Origin: Sphingomonas echinoides ATCC 14820
Lineage (GTDB): Bacteria > Pseudomonadota > Alphaproteobacteria > Sphingomonadales > Sphingomonadaceae
DNA length: 64,000 bases
Reading direction: 5' to 3'
Assembly (NCBI RefSeq): GCF_000241465.1
Contig: NZ_JH584235.1
Span: 768,118-832,117 of the forward strand
Below the pieces are notes generated by a model. The model was not told where the DNA came from, did not search any database, and saw nothing but the letters and a program-made list of their open reading frames with translations. Shown piece by piece: positions 36,066-45,040 of the stretch (within the stretch, counting starts at the first letter, position 1; each line of letters starts with the position of its first letter). A program made the translations under genes and the position numbers.

Positions 36066-36662
36066 TTACCCCACCGGTCGGCGCGCGCGCAGTGCCTGGG
36101 CCAGCGTGCCTTCATCGAGATAATCGAGTTCGCCGCCCACCGGCAGGCCGTGCGCCAATTGGGTGATGCGCACCGGAAAGCGCTCGATCCGCTCGATGAT
36201 GTAATGCGCCGTGGTCTGCCCCTCCAACGTCGCGTTCATCGCCAGCACGACCTCGTCGATCCCGCCCTCGGCGATGCGGCGCACCAGCGAATCGATCGCG
36301 AGATCCTCGGGCCGCACGCCCTCCAGCGCCGACAGCCGTCCGCCCAACACATGGAACCGCCCCGGAAACAGCCGCGACCGATCCAACGCCCACAGATCGG
36401 CCACCTCCTCCACCACGCACAGCGCGCGCGCATCGCGGCGCGGATCAGCGCATACGCCACAGGGATTGGTGGTGTCGATATTGCCGCAAATCGAACAGGT
36501 TGAGAGCCGTTCCTCAACCGCCATCAACGCACTCAGCAACGGCCCCAGCGCCGCCTCCCGCTTCTTCAGCAAGTGCAGCACCGCACGTCGGGCGGAGCGC
36601 GGCCCCAACCCTGGCAATTTGGCAAGGGCCTGTGTCAGCGCTTCGATTTCGGGAGAGGCCAT
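36066..36662 (-). CDS. recR: Recombination mediator RecR
   Basis: A 198-residue RecR, which loads RecA with RecF and RecO. Order: helix-hairpin-helix ([21 protein letters not shown]), C4 zinc finger ([16 protein letters not shown]), Toprim domain ([15 protein letters not shown]...), and C-terminal Walker-like region. The ATG at 36662 gives the usual [11 protein letters not shown] start and standard length; the longer reading upstream is rejected. Divergent from fmt with a 55-base gap. Confidence 0.96.
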   Translation of the reverse strand: MASPEIEALTQALAKLPGLGPRSARRAVLHLLKKREAALGPLLSALMAVEERLSTCSICGNIDTTNPCGVCADPRRDARALCVVEEVADLWALDRSRLFPGRFHVLGGRLSALEGVRPEDLAIDSLVRRIAEGGIDEVVLAMNATLEGQTTAHYIIERIERFPVRITQLAHGLPVGGELDYLDEGTLAQALRARRPVG

Positions 36663-36717
36663 AGAGAACAGATAGGGGGTTGCGTTGCGCCTGCGCAAGC
36701 GGCCAGAGCATGTCGCC

Positions 36718-37713
36718 ATGCGGATCATTTTCATGGGAACCCCGGACTTCTCGGTGCCGGTGCTGCAAGCCTTGGTCGATGCCGGACATGATGTCGTGGC
36801 GTCCTACAGCCAACCGCCGCGCCGCGCCGGACGGGGCAAGGCGCTCACGCCCTCCCCGGTCCAGGCGCGTGCCGAAGCGCTCGGCATTGCCGTGCGCACC
36901 CCCGTCACGCTGCGTGATGCCGAAGCGCAGGCCGAATTTGCCGCGTTCGGGGCCGATGTCGCGGTGGTCGCCGCTTATGGCCTGATCCTGCCCCGCGCGG
37001 TGCTCGACGCGCCTGCGCGCGGCTGCCTCAACGTCCACGCCTCGCTGCTGCCGCGTTGGCGCGGCGCGGCCCCCATCCAGCGCGCGATCCTCGCGGGCGA
37101 CGGAGAAACGGGCGTGTGCATCATGCAGATGGAAGCCGGGCTCGACACCGGCCCGGTGCTGCTGCGTGACACGACCGCGATCGACAGCAAGACAGCGGGC
37201 ACGCTGACCGACGAATTGAGCGCGATGGGCGCACGGCTGATGGTGGAGGTGCTAAGCGACTTCGACGCCTATCCGCCCGAGGTGCAACCCGAGAACGGCG
37301 TCACCTATGCCGCCAAGATCGACAAGGCCGAGGCGCGGATCGACTGGACGCAATCGGCCGACGCGGTCGAGCGGCAAATTCGCGCTTTCAACCCAGTGCC
37401 GGGCGCGTTCTTCGAAGTTCAGGGCGAACGCATCAAAGTGCTGGCGGCAGACCTTCTCCCTCTCCCCGCAAGCGGGGAGAGGGTGGCCGAGCGTAGCGAG
37501 GTCGGGAGAGGGGAAGTCCAGCAGAACGCCGACGATGCGCACAGCCCCTCTCCCCGCCAGCGGGGAGAGGGAGAAGTGCTCGACACGCTTCTCACCATCG
37601 CCTGCGGCAGCGGCGCGATCCGCCCGACCTTGCTGCAACGCGCCGGGCGTGGCGTCATGACCACCGACGAACTCCTGCGCGGCTTCCCCATCCCTGCGGG
37701 CACACAGCTTTGA
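36718..37713 (+). CDS. fmt: Methionyl-tRNA formyltransferase with in-frame repeat insertion
   Basis: A 331-residue Fmt, which formylates initiator Met-tRNA using 10-formyl-THF. N-terminal catalytic domain: [45 protein letters not shown]. The C-terminal OB-like tRNA-binding domain ([18 protein letters not shown] ... [21 protein letters not shown]) is interrupted at residues about 246-287 by an in-frame palindromic element encoding a charged, Ser/Pro/Gly/Arg-rich stretch. The remaining sequence flanks join as in other Fmt proteins, so the insertion probably forms a tolerated surface loop. The TTG of truA overlaps its stop. Confidence 0.96.
   Translation: MRIIFMGTPDFSVPVLQALVDAGHDVVASYSQPPRRAGRGKALTPSPVQARAEALGIAVRTPVTLRDAEAQAEFAAFGADVAVVAAYGLILPRAVLDAPARGCLNVHASLLPRWRGAAPIQRAILAGDGETGVCIMQMEAGLDTGPVLLRDTTAIDSKTAGTLTDELSAMGARLMVEVLSDFDAYPPEVQPENGVTYAAKIDKAEARIDWTQSADAVERQIRAFNPVPGAFFEVQGERIKVLAADLLPLPASGERVAERSEVGRGEVQQNADDAHSPSPRQRGEGEVLDTLLTIACGSGAIRPTLLQRAGRGVMTTDELLRGFPIPAGTQL
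37452..37576. repeat. Composite palindromic element inside fmt
   Basis: Terminal hairpins CCTCTCCCCGC/GCGGGGAGAGGG (37459-37483) and CCCCTCTCCCCGC/GCGGGGAGAGGG (37545-37571), with an internal GGGAGAGGGG box (37504-37513) and inverted outer ends CTTCTCCC / GGGAGAAG. Same architecture as the intergenic family-1 copies, but read through in frame in fmt, with no stop codon in the coding direction. Confidence 0.92.
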
Positions 37714-38450
37714 CGCGGTTCGCGCTGACGGTCGAGTTCGACGGACGCCCCTATATGGGCTGGCAGCGCCAGCATCATGGGCCAAGCGTGCAGGCCGCGA
37801 TCGAACGCGCCGCGCACGCCATCACCGGGGAGGAGATCGCGGTCCACGCCGCCGGTCGCACCGATGCCGGCGTCCACGGCCTTGGCATGCGCGCGCATCT
37901 CGACCTGACCCGCCCCTTCACTCCGTTTCGCCTGATGGAAGCGCTCAACGCCAAGCTGCGGCCCGACCCGATCGCGATCCTCGACTGTGAAATCGTGCCC
38001 GATGACTGGCACGCGCGCTTTTCGTGCATCGGGCGGCATTACGAGTTCCGCATCGTCACGCGCCGCGCGCCGCTGACGGTCGAGCGCGGGCTGGCGTGGC
38101 GCATCCCTGCCCCGCTCGATGTCGCGGCGATGGCGGATGGTGCCGCGCGGCTGGTGGGGCGGCATGACTTCACCACCTTCCGCTCGGCGCATTGCCAGGC
38201 CGACAGCCCGCTGCGCACGCTCGACCGGCTCGATGTGGTGGCGGAAGGCGATCGGATCAGCGTGTTCGCTTCTGCGCGCTCCTTCCTGCATCATCAGGTG
38301 CGCTCGATGGTCGGCTGCCTCGCGTTGGTCGGCGAAGGGAAATGGACCCCTGAGGACATCACCGCCGCGTTGGAAGCGCGCGACCGCACCGCATTGGGCT
38401 TCAACGCGCCGCCCGACGGCCTGTATTTCCTACGCGCCGATTATCCCTGA
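37710..38450 (+). CDS. truA: tRNA pseudouridine synthase A
   Basis: A 246-residue TruA, which makes pseudouridine at positions 38-40 of the anticodon arm. Seen: the first strand [16 protein letters not shown], the catalytic Asp in [11 protein letters not shown], and [17 protein letters not shown]. Translation starts at TTG (37710-37712), overlapping the fmt stop by four bases; the usual [11 protein letters not shown] start supports this. A hairpin follows the stop. Confidence 0.95.
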   Translation: MTRFALTVEFDGRPYMGWQRQHHGPSVQAAIERAAHAITGEEIAVHAAGRTDAGVHGLGMRAHLDLTRPFTPFRLMEALNAKLRPDPIAILDCEIVPDDWHARFSCIGRHYEFRIVTRRAPLTVERGLAWRIPAPLDVAAMADGAARLVGRHDFTTFRSAHCQADSPLRTLDRLDVVAEGDRISVFASARSFLHHQVRSMVGCLALVGEGKWTPEDITAALEARDRTALGFNAPPDGLYFLRADYP

Positions 38451-38464
38451 ACCCTTCTTCGCGC

Positions 38465-38507
38465 CTTCGCGGCTTCGCGTGAAAATGGATCACGCGAAGC
38501 CGCGAAG
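38465..38507. terminator. TTCGCG palindrome (family 3) between convergent genes
   Basis: Perfect 18-base arms CTTCGCGGCTTCGCGTGA (38465-38482) and TCACGCGAAGCCGCGAAG (38490-38507), seven-base loop, between convergent truA and the RNA methyltransferase gene. Likely a repeat-derived bidirectional end structure, related to the palindrome at 35984-36039. Confidence 0.75.
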
Positions 38508-38518
38508 ACGCTAAGAGG

Positions 38519-39697
38519 CTATCGGCTGAAACGCGCCGCCAATTCGGCATGGGTCGACCAGCGGAACTGGCCGACCGGTTGCACCCAATCGAGCGTGTAA
38601 CCACCCTTGCACAATATCTCCGCATCGCGCGCAAAGCTGCTGGGATTGCACGAAACATAGGCGACCACCGGCACTTTCGATGCCGCCAGTTGCGTCACCT
38701 GCTCGCGCGCGCCAGCCCGCGGCGGATCGAGCACGATCGCCTCGAAGCGGTCGCATTCCGCGCTGGTCAGCGGACGCCGGAACAGGTCGCGATGTTCGGC
38801 GAACACCGCCCGGCCCGCCTGCGCTGCGCCTGCCTTCAACGCGAAGATCGCGTCGCGCCCCGCCTCGGCAGCATAGACCTTGCCCGGCAGCGACAGCGCC
38901 AGCGTGCCCAGGCCGGCGAACAGATCCGCGCTCACGCGCACCGCGCCCACCGCCTCGCGCACCGCCGCGACCAGGCTCGCCTCGCCCTCGCGCGTCGCTT
39001 GCAGGAAACTGGCGGTCGGGAACGGCACCGCCACGCCACCGAGCGTGATCGTCACCGGCTCGGGCTCCCAGCGCGTTTCCGGGCCGATCCCGTCATCGAC
39101 CGCCAAGCGCGCGATACCGTGCGCCCCGCAAAACGTCGTGATCCCTTCGGCAATCGCCAGCCCCTCGGCCAGCTTGCCCTCGATCAACAGGTCAATGCCC
39201 TGATCGACCTCGGTCACATGCAGCCGCGCCCGCCCCTTCAGCGCGCGCGCGAGCAGTTTGCGCAAGGGTGCCAGCACCGCAAGCAAAGCGGGCGTTAGGA
39301 TCCAGCATTCCTGCACATCGACGATCGCATGGCTGGCGGGTTCGCTGAACCCCAACCGTACCGCGCCGCCTTTGACTTCAGCATGCAACGCGGCCCGCCG
39401 CCGCGTGCGTTCGGGGGACAGGAGTGGCGGTCGAAGCGGCGCGGTCAGCGCCTGCGCGGCGAGCGCGCCCGAAATGCGATCGGTGAGGAAATCGGCGTAG
39501 CTGGCATCATCCAAATGCTGAAGCTGACACCCGCCGCACACGGGAAAGTGACGGCATGGCGGAGTCTGGTGGTGCGGCCCCGGAATCACGACATTGTCGG
39601 GCGTCAGCGTGTCACCCGGTGCGGCAAAGGCAGCGTGCCGACCATCGGCGGTCACACCATCGCCCCGCGCCGCCACCCGCACAATCACATCACTCAC
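38519..39697 (-). CDS. RlmD/TrmA-family RNA uracil-C5 methyltransferase
   Basis: A 392-residue SAM-dependent methyltransferase. The N-terminal iron-sulfur motif CRHFPVCGGCQLQH (Cys48, Cys54, Cys57) marks the RumA/RlmD group, with a fourth Cys in VQECWIL. The catalytic domain shows DLFAGLGTLALSL (SAM), VLDPPRAG and YVSCNPSSFARD (nucleophile Cys). It methylates a uridine in rRNA or tRNA; which one is uncertain, and the N-terminal TRAM region is short. The GTG start overlaps the nnr stop (GTGA). Confidence 0.9.
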   Translation of the reverse strand: MSDVIVRVAARGDGVTADGRHAAFAAPGDTLTPDNVVIPGPHHQTPPCRHFPVCGGCQLQHLDDASYADFLTDRISGALAAQALTAPLRPPLLSPERTRRRAALHAEVKGGAVRLGFSEPASHAIVDVQECWILTPALLAVLAPLRKLLARALKGRARLHVTEVDQGIDLLIEGKLAEGLAIAEGITTFCGAHGIARLAVDDGIGPETRWEPEPVTITLGGVAVPFPTASFLQATREGEASLVAAVREAVGAVRVSADLFAGLGTLALSLPGKVYAAEAGRDAIFALKAGAAQAGRAVFAEHRDLFRRPLTSAECDRFEAIVLDPPRAGAREQVTQLAASKVPVVAYVSCNPSSFARDAEILCKGGYTLDWVQPVGQFRWSTHAELAARFSR

Positions 39698-41091
39698 AAC
39701 GCCGCCCTTACTGCCGATATTTCACGCGCCAGATCGTCCGCCAGAAACGCGCTGCCCAACCGCCGCGCCGCCGCGCCGTGCATCCACACCGCTGCCGCTG
39801 CGCGCGCATGCCTCGCCAGCGGCGAATCGCTTGCCGCCAGCGCGGCGACCGCCCCCGCCAGCACGTCACCCGTGCCTGCGGTCGAAAGCCAGGACGAGCC
39901 GTGCGGAGCCACCACGACGCTGCCGTCCGGATCGGCGATGACCGTGTCTGCCCCCTTGAACACCACCACCGCCCCCGATGTCGCTGCGGCGGCCCGCGCC
40001 GCCTCGATCTTGCTGCCGCTCCACGCGCCAAACACCGCGACGAACTCGCCCCCATGCGGGGTCAGGATCGTCGGCGCGCGCCGATCATGGAAGGTCCGGC
40101 CCTCCAGCAAATGCAGCGCATCGCCATCGATCACCAGCGGGCGATCGCTCGCCAGCGCCACTGCGAGCTTCGATCGCACGGCATCGTCGCGCCCCAGACC
40201 AGGGCCGATCAGGATCGCCCCGATCCGCGCGTCCGCAAGCGCGTCCGGTGCCCAAGCCCGACACACAAGCGCGTGCGGCGTGTTCGGCGGCAGCGTGTCC
40301 GACAGCAACAGCACATAGCCCGCTCCCGCGCGCATCGCCGCCTCGGACGCGAGCGCAGCGGCTCCGGGCATGATCCCGCCGACCACCGCCACCATGCCGC
40401 GCGTATATTTGGTGCTGTCGATGCCGGGGGCTTGCAGCGTGGGGCGATCGATCACCTCCGCGCGCGCGCCGCTGCGCGTGTCCAGGCCGATCTCCACCAA
40501 TCGCACCGTTCCGCAAATTTGCGCAGAAGCCGCAAGCACATGCACCGGTTTCAACGCACCCAGTGCGAGCGTGATATCAAAGTGGCTGACGGTATCGATC
40601 AACGCGTCGCCCGTATCGGTGGCAAGGCCGGTCGGCACATCGACCGTGATCGAAAGCCGTGCCGCCTGCACCAACGCGGCAAGCGGCGTGGCAATGCCGC
40701 CATCGACCCGCCGCGACAGACCGGTCCCGAAAATCGCATCCAGCACAACGGGCGCAGGGGCGGCATCGGCTAGCGTTTCGACCGGCCCGTCCCACCCGGT
40801 GCGCGCTTGGATCGCGGCCTCGCTCATCGGAGCCCCCGTCGCCGCCACGCGCACCGCCACGCCGTTCGCGCGCAAAATCCGCGCCGCGACATAGCCGTCG
40901 CCGCCATTATTGCCGGGTCCGCACAGCACCAGCACCGGTGCATCCCCCGCCAGCCGCCGCACTGCCTCGGCCACGCCCGCCCCGGCGCGCTCCATCAGCG
41001 CGGTAACGCTGGTTCCCGCATCGATCGCGCGCTGTTCGGCCGCGCGCATTTCGGCGGCGGTCAGGATCGGCTGCCCTGCAATGGGGGTCAT
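39694..41091 (-). CDS. nnr: Bifunctional NAD(P)H-hydrate epimerase/dehydratase
   Basis: A 465-residue fusion protein repairing damaged NAD(P)H hydrates. The N-terminal YjeF epimerase domain (about 1-210; ALMERAGAGVAEAV, LCGPGNNGGDGYVAARIL, DAIFGTGLSR) is joined to a C-terminal ADP-dependent dehydratase domain of the ribokinase fold (TKYTRGMVAVVGG, PHGGEF, STAGTGDVLAGAVAAL). Overlaps the upstream lipoprotein gene by four bases. Confidence 0.95.
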   Translation of the reverse strand: MTPIAGQPILTAAEMRAAEQRAIDAGTSVTALMERAGAGVAEAVRRLAGDAPVLVLCGPGNNGGDGYVAARILRANGVAVRVAATGAPMSEAAIQARTGWDGPVETLADAAPAPVVLDAIFGTGLSRRVDGGIATPLAALVQAARLSITVDVPTGLATDTGDALIDTVSHFDITLALGALKPVHVLAASAQICGTVRLVEIGLDTRSGARAEVIDRPTLQAPGIDSTKYTRGMVAVVGGIMPGAAALASEAAMRAGAGYVLLLSDTLPPNTPHALVCRAWAPDALADARIGAILIGPGLGRDDAVRSKLAVALASDRPLVIDGDALHLLEGRTFHDRRAPTILTPHGGEFVAVFGAWSGSKIEAARAAAATSGAVVVFKGADTVIADPDGSVVVAPHGSSWLSTAGTGDVLAGAVAALAASDSPLARHARAAAAVWMHGAAARRLGSAFLADDLAREISAVRAAL

Positions 41092-41495
41092 GATGCGGCC
41101 GCGGCCTTGCCTTTAACGGTGGCGGGAAGACGGTAGCGGTCCCCGCCCAAAGCGACCTCGATCTCGCCATTGGCAATGATCGTCACCACGGCGGTCTCCG
41201 CACCATCCGCCGCGATCACGCCACGCCCGTCCTTGGTCACCAGCAAGCGGTGGAACGCCCCGTCCGGGTGGCGCACGGTCAGCACCAGCCCGGCATCGGT
41301 CTCGCTCCGGTCCACCGTACAGGTTCGCGCGAAATCCGCCGAGCCGCGCGGCGCGCAGACGATGTTCCCGCTATCGTCGCGCGCCTGGCGTTGCTCGGCC
41401 TCCACTTTGGCAAGCGTGGCGTGATCGGTACGTTGCTCACCGCAAGCGGCGAGCGAAAGGGCCAGCAGGACTAGACTAGATATCCGCGTAGACAT
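41088..41495 (-). CDS. Small lipoprotein, unknown function
   Basis: A 135-residue lipoprotein. The ATG at 41495, inside the 3' end of ilvD in a different frame, gives a signal peptide [18 protein letters not shown] with a lipobox LAAC and lipidation on Cys18. The mature part begins with a polar helix ([19 protein letters not shown]), has two Cys (IVCAPRG, RTCTVDR) likely to pair, and a beta-rich C-terminal half. Longer readings upstream are antisense-like ilvD frames and are rejected. No family recognised. Twenty-base overlap with ilvD and four-base overlap with nnr imply co-expression. Confidence 0.78.
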   Translation of the reverse strand: MSTRISSLVLLALSLAACGEQRTDHATLAKVEAEQRQARDDSGNIVCAPRGSADFARTCTVDRSETDAGLVLTVRHPDGAFHRLLVTKDGRGVIAADGAETAVVTIIANGEIEVALGGDRYRLPATVKGKAAAAS

Positions 41496-43197
41496 GAGTT
41501 TCGGCGCTGGCTCCCGGGTGCGTAACGGCACCCTTATAGGCAGGCCCGACCGTCTGGGAATAGCGCCACAGCGCACCCGCCTGGTAATCGTTGACGCGCG
41601 GTACCCAGGCCGCCTTGCGCGCAGCCAGCGTTTCCGGGGTGACATCGAGGTCGATCGTGCCCGCTTCGGCATCGATGCGGATGATATCGCCATTTTCGAC
41701 CAGGCCGATCGGCCCGCCTTCGGCAGCTTCCGGCCCGACATGGCCGATGCAGAAGCCGCGCGTCGCGCCGGAGAAGCGCCCATCGGTGATCAACGCGACC
41801 TTTTCGCCCAGCCCAAGGCCATAAAGCGCAGCCGTGGTCGAAAGCATCTCACGCATGCCGGGGCCGCCCTTGGGGCCTTCATAGCGGATGATGATGACTT
41901 CGCCCTCGTTGATCTGGCGCGCCTCGACTGCGGCGAAACACTCCTCCTCGCAATCGAACACGCGCGCCGGGCCGGTAAACTGGAGCCGGTGCATCCCCGC
42001 GACCTTCACGATCGCGCCATCGGGGGCGAGCGTGCCGCGCAAGCCGACCACGCCGCCCGTCGCCGACAGCGGCGTCTTCACGTCGTAAATGACCTTCTGG
42101 TCGGGGTTCCAGGTGACCTGATCGATATTCTCGCCCAGCGTCTTACCCGTCACCGTCAGGCAGTTGCCGTCTAGGAAGCCGCCTTCGAGCATCGTCTTCA
42201 TCAGCATGTAGACGCCACCGGCCTCATACATATCCTTGGCGACATACTTACCACCGGGTTTGAGATCGGCGATATAAGGCGTTGATTTGAACGCCTCTGC
42301 CACGTCGAACAAGTCAAAGTCGATGCCCGCTTCATTGGCCATCGCAGGGAGATGCAAGGCGGCGTTGGTCGATCCGCCCGTCGCCGCGACAACGCGCGCT
42401 GCGTTGATAAAGGCTTCGCGCGTGCAGATGTCGCGCGGGCGGATGTTGCGCGCGATCAGCTCCATCACTTGCTCACCCGCCGCGATCGCGATCTCGTCGC
42501 GGCCGCGATAGGGGGCGGGCATCATGTTGGAATTGGGCAGCGACAGGCCGATCGCCTCGCCGACACACGCCATGGTGTTGGCGGTGAACTGGCCGCCGCA
42601 CGCGCCGTGGCCGGGGCACGCGACCTTTTCCAGCTCGATCAACTCCTGCAGCGGGCACCCGCCTGCCGCATATTGGCCGACCGCCTCGAACACATCGACC
42701 ACAGTGACGTCGCGATCATGGAAACGGCCGGGCAGGATCGATCCGCCATAGACGAAGATGCTCGGCACGTTCAGCCGCAGCATCGCCATCATCATGCCCG
42801 GCAGCGACTTGTCGCAGCCAGCAAAGCCGACCAGCGCATCATAGCAATGGCCGCGCACGCTGAGTTCGACCGAATCCGCAATCACTTCGCGGCTGACGAG
42901 CGAGGACTTCATCCCCTGATGCCCCATGGCGATGCCATCGGTAACGGTTATCGTATTGAAACGCCGCGGCATTCCGCCGCCGGTGATGACGCCGGCCTGC
43001 GCGGCATCGGCCTGCGCATCGAGCTTGGTGTTGCACGGCGCGGAGTTGTTGCCGGCCGAGGCGAGCGCGACGAACGGCTTGGCGATGTCCTCCTCGGCGA
43101 TGCCCATCGCATAATAATAGCTGCGATGCGGGGAGCGTTCGGGACCAACCGAAACGTGACGGCTGGGGAGCTTGGCTTTGTCGAAGGTGCGAGTCAT
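41476..43197 (-). CDS. ilvD: Dihydroxy-acid dehydratase
   Basis: A 573-residue iron-sulfur enzyme, third step of branched-chain amino acid synthesis. Cluster cysteines are visible in [27 protein letters not shown] and [16 protein letters not shown]; the C-terminal [10 protein letters not shown] motif is present. Located about 20 kb from ilvBNC, in an operon headed by the N-formylglutamate amidohydrolase-like gene (nine-base gap) and continuing into the lipoprotein, nnr and methyltransferase genes. Confidence 0.97.
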   Translation of the reverse strand: MTRTFDKAKLPSRHVSVGPERSPHRSYYYAMGIAEEDIAKPFVALASAGNNSAPCNTKLDAQADAAQAGVITGGGMPRRFNTITVTDGIAMGHQGMKSSLVSREVIADSVELSVRGHCYDALVGFAGCDKSLPGMMMAMLRLNVPSIFVYGGSILPGRFHDRDVTVVDVFEAVGQYAAGGCPLQELIELEKVACPGHGACGGQFTANTMACVGEAIGLSLPNSNMMPAPYRGRDEIAIAAGEQVMELIARNIRPRDICTREAFINAARVVAATGGSTNAALHLPAMANEAGIDFDLFDVAEAFKSTPYIADLKPGGKYVAKDMYEAGGVYMLMKTMLEGGFLDGNCLTVTGKTLGENIDQVTWNPDQKVIYDVKTPLSATGGVVGLRGTLAPDGAIVKVAGMHRLQFTGPARVFDCEEECFAAVEARQINEGEVIIIRYEGPKGGPGMREMLSTTAALYGLGLGEKVALITDGRFSGATRGFCIGHVGPEAAEGGPIGLVENGDIIRIDAEAGTIDLDVTPETLAARKAAWVPRVNDYQAGALWRYSQTVGPAYKGAVTHPGASAETHVYADI

Positions 43198-43206
43198 GGC
43201 GAAAGC

Positions 43207-43941
43207 CTATGTCGCCAAACCCCCGTTCGACGCAAGTCTGTTACGTATCTCGGCTAAAATTGGCGCGAGGATCATGGCCCAACGCGCAACATCGCCCGCA
43301 TCCGCAATCAGATCGTTGCGGATTTCGATCGAAAGGCTAGCGATTCCATTGGCTTCGCCGTGCCGGTCGAGCGTTGCGTTGAGCAGGCGGCCCGAATAGG
43401 GTTCATTGTCGCCGGTGACCAGACCCTGCGCCGTCAGCAGCGACAGCGCGATCTCCGCGGCGCGGCGGTCGTTGTTCGACAATATGCCGATTTCCCAGGG
43501 GCGCAGCGGCCCGCCGACGCTTTCGAGCTGCGGCGTGAAGCTGTGGATCGCTGCCAGCAACACCGGCCTCTGCACCGCAATCGCCGAGGCGATGGCCTCG
43601 TGATACGGCACATAAAGCCGCGCAATGCGGTCGGCCCGGTCGGCATCCACATTGCCGGGGATGGGATGGCCATCGCTGACGAGCGGAATGAGTCCGGGTG
43701 AATCGACCGGTCGGTTGAGATCGATCACCAGTCGCGACGCGCTGGCAAGAATGGCGGGGGCGTCCAGCGCTTCGGCCAACGCCTCGGTCAGCGCAGCGCT
43801 GCCAAGATCAATCGCGATATGCTTGCCGAACATGTCGGGTGCGATGCCGAGGTCGATGTCGGGCGGCACCGCATTGGACGCGTGATCGCAAATCAGCAGG
43901 ATCGCGCCCGGCATACCGGGGATATAGCGCGGGGCGGTCAT
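43207..43941 (-). CDS. N-formylglutamate amidohydrolase-family protein
   Basis: A 244-residue protein of the FGase family. Typical segments are LLICDHASNAVPP, SRLVIDLNRPVDSPGLIPLVSDG, and AIHSFTPQLE with NNDRRAAEIALSLL. The classical member hydrolyses N-formylglutamate in histidine breakdown, but with no hut genes here the natural substrate is open. Starts 9 bases upstream of the ilvD start; likely same transcript. Confidence 0.85.
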   Translation of the reverse strand: MTAPRYIPGMPGAILLICDHASNAVPPDIDLGIAPDMFGKHIAIDLGSAALTEALAEALDAPAILASASRLVIDLNRPVDSPGLIPLVSDGHPIPGNVDADRADRIARLYVPYHEAIASAIAVQRPVLLAAIHSFTPQLESVGGPLRPWEIGILSNNDRRAAEIALSLLTAQGLVTGDNEPYSGRLLNATLDRHGEANGIASLSIEIRNDLIADAGDVARWAMILAPILAEIRNRLASNGGLAT

Positions 43942-44143
43942 GCGCGCGAGGGGACGGCGAGGTTGCCCCCGCCGTCCCGCTGCAAAGATGGCGCGCGGGG
44001 GGACCGTGGACCATCAACGGGCGCTCCGCTGGGGGCGGCGGACCCGTTCGAACGGATCACAGCAAGACCAATGCCAAGCGCGCATTTCCGGCGATCCGCG
44101 CGTCCGGGCCAGGCCAATTGCCCCACAATGGCACGCGAAACTG
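43942..44143. other. Intergenic region with no convincing gene
   Basis: About 200 bases between ispE and the FGase-like gene. It contains a perfect 12-base palindrome CCGTTCGAACGG (44044-44055). One minus-strand reading of 81 codons spans it but starts inside ispE, lacks a ribosome-binding site and has no recognisable features; I do not call it a gene. Confidence 0.5.
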
Positions 44144-44968
44144 TCACAGGAGTCGCGTTTCGAGACACCACCATGCGGGCCACGCCGCGCGAATCCTGGC
44201 GGCAGCAGCGGCACGCTCGGCCTCATCGGCATAGAGCGCAAAGCACGTCGCGCCCGAGCCCGACATGCGCGCGAGCAGCGGGTCGCCAATGGCGAGCGCG
44301 TCGAGCACGGCATCGATCGCGGGCGCGAGTGCGCGCGCCGGGGCTTCGAGATCGTTGCGGCCGCCCAATGCCATCGCCAGCACATCGCCCGGCGGCATCG
44401 GACCGCGGTCGACGCCGTCCCACGCCTTGAACACCGCCGCGGTCGACACCGCGACGCCGGGATTCACCAGCAAGGCCGCCATGCCGCCCAAACCCTCCAG
44501 CGCTTCCAGCCGCTCGCCGCGCCCCTGCCCCATGGCGGTGCGGCCGAGCAGGCAAGCGGGGACATCCGAGCCAAGCGCGGCAGCGATTTCGAACAAGCGC
44601 GGATCGTCGATCGCGATCTCGTGCAGCCGCGCCAAAGCGCGCAGCGCGGCCGCCGCATCGGCGGAGCCGCCGCCAATGCCCGAGGCGACCGGCAAATGCT
44701 TGTCGAGCGTCAAGGCCCCGCCCACGGCCACGCCGAAGCGATCGGCAAAGGCGCGCGCGGCGCGCGTGACGAGATTGTCGCCCTCGCCCGACAGGCCATG
44801 CGCGAACGGGCCGGTGATGGTCAGCGAGAGCGGCCCCGGCTCCAGCGTAACGGTGTCGCCATCCGCGACGAAGGCAAACAGCGTTTCCAGCTCATGATAG
44901 CCATCGGCGCGGCGCGCGCGGACATGCAGCGCGAGGTTGATCTTGGCGGGGGCGTTTTCGGTGATCAT
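44144..44968 (-). CDS. ispE: 4-diphosphocytidyl-2-C-methyl-D-erythritol kinase
   Basis: A 274-residue GHMP kinase of the non-mevalonate isoprenoid pathway. Motifs: NAPAKINLALHV (substrate), the ATP loop LPVASGIGGGSADAAAALRAL, and the C-terminal MSGSGATCFALY. Catalytic Asp lies in the GGSAD region and Lys in PAKINL. Downstream of ETF-QO on the same strand with a 72-base gap. Confidence 0.96.
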   Translation of the reverse strand: MITENAPAKINLALHVRARRADGYHELETLFAFVADGDTVTLEPGPLSLTITGPFAHGLSGEGDNLVTRAARAFADRFGVAVGGALTLDKHLPVASGIGGGSADAAAALRALARLHEIAIDDPRLFEIAAALGSDVPACLLGRTAMGQGRGERLEALEGLGGMAALLVNPGVAVSTAAVFKAWDGVDRGPMPPGDVLAMALGGRNDLEAPARALAPAIDAVLDALAIGDPLLARMSGSGATCFALYADEAERAAAAARIRAAWPAWWCLETRLL

Positions 44969-45040
44969 CGGCGGCAGCCCCTAGAACAAGATCACACCGG
45001 TTGAAAACAGCGATGCGCGCCTTCGCCGGGGAAGCCCCCA

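Noticed and set aside
43938..44183. An 81-codon minus-strand reading between ispE and the FGase-like gene
   Set aside because: Starts inside ispE, lacks a ribosome-binding site and shows no domain or hydrophobic pattern.
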